Of a stretch of 64,000 nt of DNA, positions 27,079-33,704 are shown piece by piece; within the stretch, counting starts at the first letter, position 1; every line of letters starts with the position of its first letter. The notes beneath the pieces are model-generated. The model was not told the origin of the DNA, searched no databases, and saw only the letters and a program-made list of their open reading frames with translations. The translations under genes were made by a program, and so were the position numbers. The stretch is from Hymenobacter armeniacus (lineage in GTDB: Bacteria > Bacteroidota > Bacteroidia > Cytophagales > Hymenobacteraceae): the NCBI RefSeq assembly GCF_014699055.1, contig NZ_JACXAC010000009.1, positions 1 to 64,000 on the forward strand. The letters are read 5' to 3'.

Positions 27079-28176
27079 CTATTTGCCGTTCATTTTGCGG
27101 ATGACCTGCACCTCGTCGAGGCGGTAGGGCGTGCCGTCTTGGCGGAACACCTCGTGGAACCACTCCAGGGGCTCGCTGCCGTCGGCCAGGGGCGTGTCCC
27201 AGGCGTATTTGGTGTTGGTTTTGCCTTCTACCAGGCCCCAGTTGATAGCGCCCACGTTCTCTTTTTTCAGCAAGGGCATGATGTTGGCGAAGCGGCTGTT
27301 GCGGCTGCGGGCCATGTATTCGGTGCAGATGAGCGGGCGGCCGTTGGTTTTCAGCAGCTCTATCACGCGCTGGTGCCAGTTGGGCTCCTCGTAGTCGTGG
27401 TAGGTGGTCACGTCGGAGTTGCGTACCTGGAAGGCGTTGAGCGCTTGCAGGTTCCAGGCCCAGATGCCGGACGTGAGGGGCTGGTCGGGGTTCACGGCGC
27501 GGGCCCAGGCAAACACGTTGCGCAGCAGCGGCAGCGAGGTGTCCTTCTTGTCGGAGTTGCCCGGCTCGTTGTACAGGTCCCACATCAGCACGCGCTTGTC
27601 GTGCGCGAAGCGCGTCAGCACGTCGCTCACGTAGGGTTTCAAGGCCATGAAGGCGGCCGAGTCGCGCGAGGTGGGCTCGCCGGGGTCCTGCACCCAGCCC
27701 GAGTTGTGGATGCCGGTTTTGGGCGCGGGCTGGGGCCCGGGGCTGGCCTGCTTGTTCCAGCAGTCGTCGAAAAACACGAAAATCGTCTGGATGCGGTGCT
27801 TGTCGGCCAGGGCCAGGTACGCGTCCAGGCGCTGCTTGAAGCCGGCCGGGTCCTGCTGCCAGGCCAGGTGGTGCAGAAACACTCGCATGGTGTTGAAGCC
27901 GATGCCTTCGGCCCAGCCCAGCTCCCGGTCAATGGTAGCCGGGTCGAAAGTGGCGGCCTGCCACATTTCCAGCTGGTTGATGGCCGTGCTGGGAATGAAG
28001 TTGGCCCCCGATATCCACTTGTGCTGGGCGTACCAGGCGTTGGCTTTTGCCACCGGCCAGAGCTGCCCGGCGGCCGTGCTGGTTTGCGGGGCGCGGCCTT
28101 TGCGGGATTGGGCCTGCGCCGCCGGGGCAAGACACAGCAGCACCAACAGCAGGGCAAGGAGTTTTTTGGGAGTCAT
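27079..28176 (-). CDS. Clan GH-A (GH5-like) glycoside hydrolase
   Basis: A 365-residue secreted TIM-barrel hydrolase. The ATG at 28176 gives a clean signal peptide (MTPKKLLALLLVLLCLAPAAQAQ). Clan GH-A catalytic residues are visible: acid/base Glu204 in WDLYNEPGN and nucleophile Glu286 in LICTEYMARS, with substrate-contact segments GIGFNTMRVF and VFFDDCWN. Proteins of this type are often annotated as cellulase-family or 1,4-beta-xylanase-like, but I cannot assign a CAZy family or substrate with confidence. The setting suggests action on an arabinose-decorated plant polymer. The reverse-strand gene follows the GH43 gene at 28266 with an 89-base gap and is probably co-transcribed with it. Confidence 0.85.
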   Translation of the reverse strand: MTPKKLLALLLVLLCLAPAAQAQSRKGRAPQTSTAAGQLWPVAKANAWYAQHKWISGANFIPSTAINQLEMWQAATFDPATIDRELGWAEGIGFNTMRVFLHHLAWQQDPAGFKQRLDAYLALADKHRIQTIFVFFDDCWNKQASPGPQPAPKTGIHNSGWVQDPGEPTSRDSAAFMALKPYVSDVLTRFAHDKRVLMWDLYNEPGNSDKKDTSLPLLRNVFAWARAVNPDQPLTSGIWAWNLQALNAFQVRNSDVTTYHDYEEPNWHQRVIELLKTNGRPLICTEYMARSRNSRFANIMPLLKKENVGAINWGLVEGKTNTKYAWDTPLADGSEPLEWFHEVFRQDGTPYRLDEVQVIRKMNGK

Positions 28177-28265
28177 GAGCGGGTGGGAGTTGAAGATGAC
28201 GGAAAGCAAAGAAGAAATGAGCGCAGTGGAAAAGCCTCGGCAGGGCTCGCGCCGAAGGCCGCGAA

Positions 28266-29261
28266 TTATTCGGCCGGTTTCACGCCTTCGGTCGTCATCA
28301 CCACGCGCTTCAGGGTGCCGTCTTTGTTGTAGTAGAGGTAATCGATGCACACCGAGCGGCGGAAGCTGCCGCCGTCGGTGTTGAGGCCGCCGTTGTGGTA
28401 GATGAAGTACGACTGGCCTTTGAAGTCGATGATGGACTGGTGGTTGGTGTTGGAATTGCCCGCCACCTCGTTCAGAATGCCCTTGTATTCCCACGGCCCG
28501 TCGAGGCTGCGGCTCATGGCGTACACTATTTTTTCGGGAAACTGCGAGGCGTAGCTCAGGTAGTACCAGCCGTTGTGCTCGTGCACCCACGGCGCCTCCG
28601 TAAACTGCGGCAGCTTAATGGCCTTGATGGGGCCGTCCAGCTCCGTCATGTTGGGCTTGAGCCTGGCGTAGTAGCACGTCGTATTGCCCCAGAACAGGTA
28701 CGCCTGCCCCTTGCCGTCGATAAAGACCGTCGGGTCAATGTCGGCCCAGCCAATCTTGTCCTCCGGCGTCATGTCGCTGCTGATGAGCGCCGTGCCGCGG
28801 GCGTCCTTGAACGGCCCGGTGGGGTTGTCGGCCACCGCCACCCCAATGCCCTTGCCCGGAATGGTGCCGTGCTCCACCGCCGCGTACCAGTAAAACTTGC
28901 CGTTGCGCGCCACCACCTGCGACGCCCACGCATCGCCCTTGGCCCAGGCAAAATCCGTCACCTTCAGCGGCACCGGGTGCTCGGTCCAGTGCACCATGTC
29001 GGTCGAGGAAAAGCAGAGCCACTCGTTCATCACGTAGCGCTCCTGGCGGGCGGGCGCCTCGTCGTGGCCGGTGTAGAGGTACACCGTGCCTTTTTGCACC
29101 ATGGCGGCCGGGTCGGCGGTGTACTTGCTTTTGATGATGGGGTTGCCGCCCACCGTGGCGCCCAGCGTGGGCGGGCCGGCCGGCACGCTCTGGGCCAGCG
29201 CGGCCGAAGAGAGGCTGAAAAAGGCCATTACACCGCACAATCGATTGTGTAAAGAAGGCAT
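28266..29261 (-). CDS. GH43 glycoside hydrolase
   Basis: A 331-residue beta-propeller hydrolase. The GH43 triad is Asp50 (YTADPAAM), Asp176 (DIDPTVF) and Glu222 (FTEAPWV). The substrate is probably alpha-L-arabinofuranosides or beta-xylosides; the subfamily is not assigned. The start is ambiguous. The ATG at 29261 gives a plausible signal peptide with an Arg-containing n-region (MPSLHNRLCGVMAFFSLSSAALA) but includes the LacI-type operator in codons 4-9. The alternative ATG at 29228 leaves the operator upstream but gives a signal without any positive charge. I prefer 29261. The gene is the first of a reverse-strand pair with the GH-A hydrolase. Confidence 0.85.
   Translation of the reverse strand: MPSLHNRLCGVMAFFSLSSAALAQSVPAGPPTLGATVGGNPIIKSKYTADPAAMVQKGTVYLYTGHDEAPARQERYVMNEWLCFSSTDMVHWTEHPVPLKVTDFAWAKGDAWASQVVARNGKFYWYAAVEHGTIPGKGIGVAVADNPTGPFKDARGTALISSDMTPEDKIGWADIDPTVFIDGKGQAYLFWGNTTCYYARLKPNMTELDGPIKAIKLPQFTEAPWVHEHNGWYYLSYASQFPEKIVYAMSRSLDGPWEYKGILNEVAGNSNTNHQSIIDFKGQSYFIYHNGGLNTDGGSFRRSVCIDYLYYNKDGTLKRVVMTTEGVKPAE
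29235..29250. promoter_or_regulatory. LacI-type operator at the start of a GH43 gene
   Basis: GCACAATCGATTGTGT matches the susC operator at 15 of 16 bases. It lies within the first codons of the GH43 gene if translation starts at 29261, or 7 bases upstream of the alternative ATG at 29228. Repressor bound here would block elongation or start-site access. Confidence 0.7.
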
Positions 29262-29324
29262 AAAAATGGGTGCTGAAGGGTGGGAATTCGAGTGGGTTGT
29301 AACTGGATGAAGCTCGTCAAAATA

Positions 29325-29429
29325 AAAACGTCATGCTGAGCGCGGCCGAAGCAGCTCTCCCGCTCAACTACTCAATGCTCTTGCAGCGAAGCGGGAAAGC
29401 TGCTTCGGCCGCGCTCAGCATGACGTTTT
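29325..29429. repeat. 105-bp palindromic element (MITE/REP-like)
   Basis: Perfect 32-base arms (29325-29356 and 29398-29429) begin AAAACGTCATGCTGAGCGCG. The pairing extends inward another 7 bp (29358-29364 with 29390-29396) after one mismatch, leaving a loop of about 25 bases. The CGTCATGCTGAGC...CCGAAGCAGCT motif has the look of a dispersed intergenic repeat. It lies between tal-pgi and a GH43 gene, both on the minus strand. It could act as a terminator for tal-pgi, though no T tract longer than four follows. Confidence 0.7.
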
Positions 29430-29451
29430 AAGGTTTCCGTTCAACTGCCGG

Positions 29452-32271
29452 CTACAGCTCCAGCGCCGCCAGCACGGCCTTCAGGCCCGCTTCCGCGTTG
29501 TGGCCGAGGTGCACGCGCAGGGTGCGGCGGTCGTTGTCGAGCAGCGCCTGCAAGTCGCCCAGCGCCTGGGCGTTCTTGAAGGTGCCGAACGTGTAGGAGC
29601 GGCCGGGCAGCGGCAGGTCCTGCGGGTTGTCGTCGGTGAACTGCACAAACAAGCCCGTGTTGGGGCCGCCCTTGTGGTACTGGCCGGTGCTGTGCAGGAA
29701 GCGCGGCCCGTAGCCCGAGGTGGTGGCGATGTGCAGCGCCTGCTGCACGCGCTGGCGCAGCTCTTGCAGGCTGGCGGTCACGGCGGGCGTCTCGGTCAGG
29801 TAGGCCTGCAGGCACATGAAATCGCCGGGCTTGGCCTGGGCAAAAAACGCCTTCAGCACGCCGGCGGCGCCGTTGCCCTGCACGGCGGAGTAGTAGTCCA
29901 CGCCGTTTTCGCTGGCGGCGGGCTGTTCGCCTTCGGGCAGGTGGCCCTGCTCCTGCACGGCTTTCATCAGCTTGTCGGTGGCCGTTTTGGCCGACTGCAC
30001 GTTGGGCTGGTCGAAGGGGTTGATGCCGAACACAGCGCTGGCCACGGCCGTGGCCACTTCCCAGCGGTAAAACTCCTGGCCCAAATCGAAGGCGTCCTTC
30101 ATCCGGATGCTGATGACGGGGTGGCCGGCCTGCGCCAGCGCCTGCAGCTTGCCTGCGTTGGCTTCGTCGGCCTGGCCCTCGTAGACCACGTACACGAATA
30201 CCCGGTCGTTGCCGTAGATGCTCGGGTCGCCCAGCGGCTCACCGGCCACGGGCAGGATGCCTTTGCCTTCCTTGCCGGTGCTTTCGGCCAGCAACTGCTC
30301 CAGCCACAGGCCCAGGTCGTGCAGGCTGTCGGGCACCACCAGCGTGAGCTTGTCGCGGCCCTGCTCGGCCAGCACGCCCAGCGCGGCGCCCAGCTTCAGG
30401 CCGGGGTTGTCGTTCACGGGGCCGTAGGCGCCGCAGGCGCGCATCATCAGAATGGCGCGCTCCAGAATCTCGCCCACGGGCAGGCCGTAGAGCGCCGCCG
30501 GCACCAGCCCGAAGTAGGTGAGGGCCGAGAAGCGCCCGCCCACTTCCGGGAAGTTGAGGAAGATGCGGCGGTACTTGGCGTTCGTAGCGTCGGTCACGAA
30601 CTTGGAGCCGGGGTCGGTGATGGCCACGAAGTTGTCGCCGGCCTTGTCGCCCTTCAGCTCTTTCAGCTTGGCGTAGAAATAGTCGCCGAAGGCCAGCGGC
30701 TCGGCCGTGGTGCCCGACTTGCTGGCCACGATGAACAGCGTGTCGGCCAGCGGCACCGATTCTTCAATCTCGCGCACGGTGCCGGGGTCGGTGGTGTCGA
30801 GCACCGACATGGGCAGGCCGCCTTCGCCCATCGGAAACGACGCCTTGAACACAATCGGGGCCATGGTGCTGCCGCCCATGCCCATCACCACCACGTGCTT
30901 GAAGCCGGCGGCTTTCACCTCGTTCACGAAGGTTTCGATTTCGGGCACGGCGCCCACCATCGTCTCGGCCACGCGCAGCCAGCCCATGAAGCTGCGGATG
31001 CTGTGCTGCCCGGCTTCGTCCTGCACCCAGAGGTCGGCCTTCTTGTCCCAGAAGCCGGCGGTGAAGTTCTGCTGGTTGAATTTTTCCACCTGGGCGTCCA
31101 CCGCGGCCTGGAACTGGCCCAGCTGCATCGTGGCCTCGTCCACGGTGGTGGCCACGGCCAGCGCGCGCTTCTTGTCGATGGATTCCAGCAGCTTGGCGAA
31201 AGGCTCCTTGAATTTCTTGGCACCGTCTTCTTCCAGGAAGTTGGTGCGCTCCTCGAGGTCGATGCCCAGCTCGGGCAGGCGGCGCAGCACTTCCGCGGCC
31301 TTGTCGAGGCCGTCTTCGAGGCGCACGGCGGGCTGGCCCTTCTCGCGGAAAATGTCCAGCGTTTCCACCGGCACCGTGTTCACCGTTTTCGGACCGATGA
31401 GGTTTTCGACGTACTTCAGGTCGTCGTATTTGGGGTTTTTGTTGCCGGTGCTGGCCCACAGCAGTCGCTGCGTTTCGGCGCCCTGGGCCTTGAGGGCTTC
31501 CCAGCGCGGGCCGGCAAAAATCTGCTTGTACATCTGGTAGGCCTGCTTGGCGCTGGCCAGGGCCACTTCGCCCACCAGGCTTTGGGCCAGCGCGCCCTTC
31601 TCGCCGCCTTCGGCCGCAATTTTCTCCAGCACGGGGTCAATCAGCACGTCGATGCGCGAGAGAAAAAAGCTGGCCACCGAGTCGATGCGGGCCAGCGGCA
31701 GGCCGGCCTTGGCGCGGTCTTCGAGGCCCGCGAGGAAGGCCTCGGTCACGAGGCGGTAGCGCTCCAGTCCAAAAATCAGGGTCACGTTCACGTTCACGCC
31801 CTCCGCAATGAGGCGGCGAATGGCGGGCAGGCCTTCCAGCGTGGCCGGCACTTTAATCATCACGTTGGGGCGGTTCACGGTGCGCCACAGCTCCAGGCCT
31901 TCGGCGATGGTGCCCTCGGTGTCGTTCACGAGCAGCGGTGATACTTCGAGGCTCACGTAGCCGTCGCTGGCGTTGTCGGCGCTGTCGTAGAGGGGCCGGA
32001 ACAGGTCGCAGGCGGCCTGCACGTCGGCCACGGCCAGGCTGGTGTAAATTTCGTCGGTGGTTTTGCCTTGCAGGGCCAGCGCCTTGATGGCCGAGTCGTA
32101 GTCGGCCGAGTCGCCGATGGACTTGGCAAAAATGGCCGGGTTCGACGTCACGCCGCGCAGGGCTTCGTCCTGGATGCGGCGCTGTAGCTTGCCGTTAATC
32201 AGAATGGGGCGGCTGATAAAATCCAGCCAGAGGCTCTGGTCAAACGCGCGAATGGCAACGAGAGGGTTCAT
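29452..32271 (-). CDS. Bifunctional transaldolase / glucose-6-phosphate isomerase
   Basis: A 939-residue cytoplasmic fusion enzyme. Residues 1 to about 370 are a transaldolase: VTSNPAIF (41-48), GYVSLEVSPLL, and the Schiff-base lysine Lys140 in NVMIKVPAT. Residues about 390-939 are a phosphoglucose isomerase: GMGGSTMAP for sugar-phosphate binding, SKSGTTAEP and GGRFSALTYFGLVPAAL. Both parts are complete, so one polypeptide joins the pentose-phosphate pathway to glycolysis/gluconeogenesis. This fusion is a known family in several phyla. The ATG at 32271 (MNPLVAIRAFDQ) is preferred to the upstream in-frame codon at 32298. Its place among arabinan genes fits disposal of xylulose 5-phosphate from AraBDA, although no operator was seen upstream. 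Confidence 0.95.
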   Translation of the reverse strand: MNPLVAIRAFDQSLWLDFISRPILINGKLQRRIQDEALRGVTSNPAIFAKSIGDSADYDSAIKALALQGKTTDEIYTSLAVADVQAACDLFRPLYDSADNASDGYVSLEVSPLLVNDTEGTIAEGLELWRTVNRPNVMIKVPATLEGLPAIRRLIAEGVNVNVTLIFGLERYRLVTEAFLAGLEDRAKAGLPLARIDSVASFFLSRIDVLIDPVLEKIAAEGGEKGALAQSLVGEVALASAKQAYQMYKQIFAGPRWEALKAQGAETQRLLWASTGNKNPKYDDLKYVENLIGPKTVNTVPVETLDIFREKGQPAVRLEDGLDKAAEVLRRLPELGIDLEERTNFLEEDGAKKFKEPFAKLLESIDKKRALAVATTVDEATMQLGQFQAAVDAQVEKFNQQNFTAGFWDKKADLWVQDEAGQHSIRSFMGWLRVAETMVGAVPEIETFVNEVKAAGFKHVVVMGMGGSTMAPIVFKASFPMGEGGLPMSVLDTTDPGTVREIEESVPLADTLFIVASKSGTTAEPLAFGDYFYAKLKELKGDKAGDNFVAITDPGSKFVTDATNAKYRRIFLNFPEVGGRFSALTYFGLVPAALYGLPVGEILERAILMMRACGAYGPVNDNPGLKLGAALGVLAEQGRDKLTLVVPDSLHDLGLWLEQLLAESTGKEGKGILPVAGEPLGDPSIYGNDRVFVYVVYEGQADEANAGKLQALAQAGHPVISIRMKDAFDLGQEFYRWEVATAVASAVFGINPFDQPNVQSAKTATDKLMKAVQEQGHLPEGEQPAASENGVDYYSAVQGNGAAGVLKAFFAQAKPGDFMCLQAYLTETPAVTASLQELRQRVQQALHIATTSGYGPRFLHSTGQYHKGGPNTGLFVQFTDDNPQDLPLPGRSYTFGTFKNAQALGDLQALLDNDRRTLRVHLGHNAEAGLKAVLAALEL

Positions 32272-32295
32272 AGAAAGTGCGGTTAGTAAGTGCGC

Positions 32296-32327
32296 CAAAG
32301 GTCCGGAATGAATGGCGTTGTTTTCAA
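32296..32327 (-). promoter_or_regulatory. Candidate promoter of tal-pgi
   Basis: On the minus strand TTG (32327-32325) and GACCTTTG (32303-32296) are 21 bases apart. The second box misses TAnnTTTG only at its first base. The box ends 24 bases before the ATG. No LacI-type palindrome is nearby. Confidence 0.35.
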
Positions 32328-32414
32328 GCTATACGCGGATAATTCGGAAAGGCCGCGGTGAAAAGAAGGGCCCGTCGACCGCGGCGGGTCCCCGCGGCGC
32401 CTGCCCGGGCGGGC

Positions 32415-33446
32415 CTATGGCGCCGCCACCACCGGCCAGCCGTCCTTGTCCCAGGCCAGCTTTTCGATGCGCAGCTTGGGCCGGCCCCGGTCGGCGGCGT
32501 CGTAGCCGTGAAAAACCAGGTAGTCCTCGTTGTCGAACGTGCACACGGCGTTGTGGCCCACCCCAAACCAGTTTTTGTCGCCGGCCAGCACCGGCGTGCC
32601 GCCGCCCTGGTCCAGGGCCACGCCCGCGCGGTCGGCGTAGGGCCCGGTGAGGGCAGTGGCGCGGCCCACCACCATTTTGTAGGTGCTTTCGGGGCCGCGG
32701 CAGCAGTAGTCGAACGAGGTGAAGAGGTAGTAGAAGCGGCCTTTTTTGAAAATAAACGGGGCCTCAATGGCGCCGTCGCCGGGCAGCGAGTCGTTCAGCC
32801 TCGGGTCGCGCGGGCGCCGGGCCACGGTGCGCCACTGCTCCGGCTGGGCCGGGGCGGTGAGGTCGGGCGTGAGCTTCACCAGCTTCATGCCGCCCCAAAA
32901 GGAGCCGAACACCAGCCACGGCGCGCCGGCCGCGTCGCGGGCCAGGTTGGGGTCGATGGCGTTCCACAGGTCGCGCCCCGGCACCGACTGAATGACCCGG
33001 CCGTGGTCGACCCACTTGAAATTTTTAGCGGCCGGGTCCAGCGTCTGGTTGGTGGCCAGGCCAATGGCCGACGTGTTTTTGCCAAACGCCGAGACCGAGT
33101 AAAACAGGCTGTACTGCCCGTTGGCGTAGGAAATGTCCGGCGCCCAAACGTGGCCTTTGAAGCCCGGAATGGCCGCCACCGCCCAGGCCGGCGGCGCGGC
33201 AAACACGGGCTTTTCGGGCGTCCAGGTCTTCCGGTCTTTCGACGACCACACCGCAATGCCCATGCCGGTGCAGAACAGGTAGTACGTGCCGTTCTGCCGA
33301 ATCAGGACCGGGTCGTGGGCCGGCACGGCGCCCAGCGGCAGCGGCCCGCTGGGCAGGGGCGGCCGCCCGGCCGGCGGCGCGGCCTGGGCCAACGCCCCCA
33401 GGCAGTGAAGCAGGAAAGCAGCCACCACGAGCTTCTGAATCCCCAT
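32415..33446 (-). CDS. GH43 arabinan endo-1,5-alpha-L-arabinosidase
   Basis: A 343-residue secreted endo-arabinanase-type propeller. The ATG at 33446 gives a signal peptide (MGIQKLVVAAFLLHCLGALAQA); the longer frame to 33509 would read through the operator and leader. Catalytic residues are Asp45 (PAHDPVL), Asp165 (NAIDPNL) and Glu228 (GAIEAPF). GVGHNAV and YLVFHGYDAADRGRPKL are typical of GH43_4/5 arabinanases. Compared with the T9SS-exported GH43 at 15541 it lacks the ricin-like and sorting domains, so it should be the periplasmic counterpart that cuts imported oligosaccharides. It is divergent from the LacI-family gene, with two operator-like sites between them. Confidence 0.9.
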   Translation of the reverse strand: MGIQKLVVAAFLLHCLGALAQAAPPAGRPPLPSGPLPLGAVPAHDPVLIRQNGTYYLFCTGMGIAVWSSKDRKTWTPEKPVFAAPPAWAVAAIPGFKGHVWAPDISYANGQYSLFYSVSAFGKNTSAIGLATNQTLDPAAKNFKWVDHGRVIQSVPGRDLWNAIDPNLARDAAGAPWLVFGSFWGGMKLVKLTPDLTAPAQPEQWRTVARRPRDPRLNDSLPGDGAIEAPFIFKKGRFYYLFTSFDYCCRGPESTYKMVVGRATALTGPYADRAGVALDQGGGTPVLAGDKNWFGVGHNAVCTFDNEDYLVFHGYDAADRGRPKLRIEKLAWDKDGWPVVAAP

Positions 33447-33453
33447 TTTTCTT

Positions 33454-33469
33454 ACATTAACGATTGTGT
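33454..33469. promoter_or_regulatory. Second, weaker LacI-type operator (GH43 leader)
   Basis: ACATTAACGATTGTGT: the right half-site is perfect and the left half matches 5 of 8 bases, 13 of 16 overall. It begins 8 bases upstream of the GH43 ATG at 33446 and would lie in the transcribed leader. It is centred 68 bases from the stronger site at 33522-33537. Confidence 0.5.
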
Positions 33470-33506
33470 GAGCAGCCACTGAAAAGTTGTTGGGGTATGC
33501 CGCGGG

Positions 33507-33514
33507 CAAATGTA
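33507..33514 (-). promoter_or_regulatory. Candidate -7 box of the reverse-strand GH43 gene
   Basis: On the minus strand TACATTTG fits TAnnTTTG at all fixed positions, 60 bases before the ATG at 33446. The LacI-type operator at 33522-33537 covers the space between this box and its expected -33 element. Confidence 0.55.
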
Positions 33515-33521
33515 TAAGGTT

Positions 33522-33537
33522 TCACAATCGTTTGTGT
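33522..33537. promoter_or_regulatory. LacI-type operator between GH43 gene and the regulator gene
   Basis: TCACAATCGTTTGTGT matches the susC operator at 14 of 16 bases. It lies just upstream of the minus-strand -7 box at 33507-33514 and 167 bases before the regulator ATG. Binding could repress the GH43 gene and possibly influence the regulator's own promoter. Confidence 0.65.
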
Positions 33538-33664
33538 AAATTATTTTAACTTGCTAGCGCTTTTGTCGACAGCAGCGTCGAATCTTGCGCCCGAGGCGGG
33601 GACTTGGGTGGCCGGAAAATGCCGCTGCGCGTCTGCATTCGCCGCGTTTACTCTTCAGACGCAG

Positions 33665-33672
33665 TAGCTTTA
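33665..33672 (+). promoter_or_regulatory. Candidate -7 box of the lacI-family gene
   Basis: TAGCTTTA differs from TAnnTTTG only in the last base. It ends 32 bases before the ATG at 33705, about the same distance as the TAGCTTTG boxes of the two beta-helix genes. Supported only by motif and spacing. Confidence 0.35.
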
Positions 33673-33704
33673 CGCCTTATTTCCCGTCTTTTCGCTTTTG
33701 TAAA

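Noticed and set aside
29500..31941. Open frame of 813 codons antisense to tal-pgi
   Set aside because: Same codon-usage shadow effect. The minus-strand fusion enzyme has clear motifs along its whole length.
32350..32412. GC hairpin after the endo-arabinanase gene as an intrinsic terminator
   Set aside because: The CCGCGG arms are short and self-complementary and no T tract follows, so GC-rich chance pairing explains it as well.
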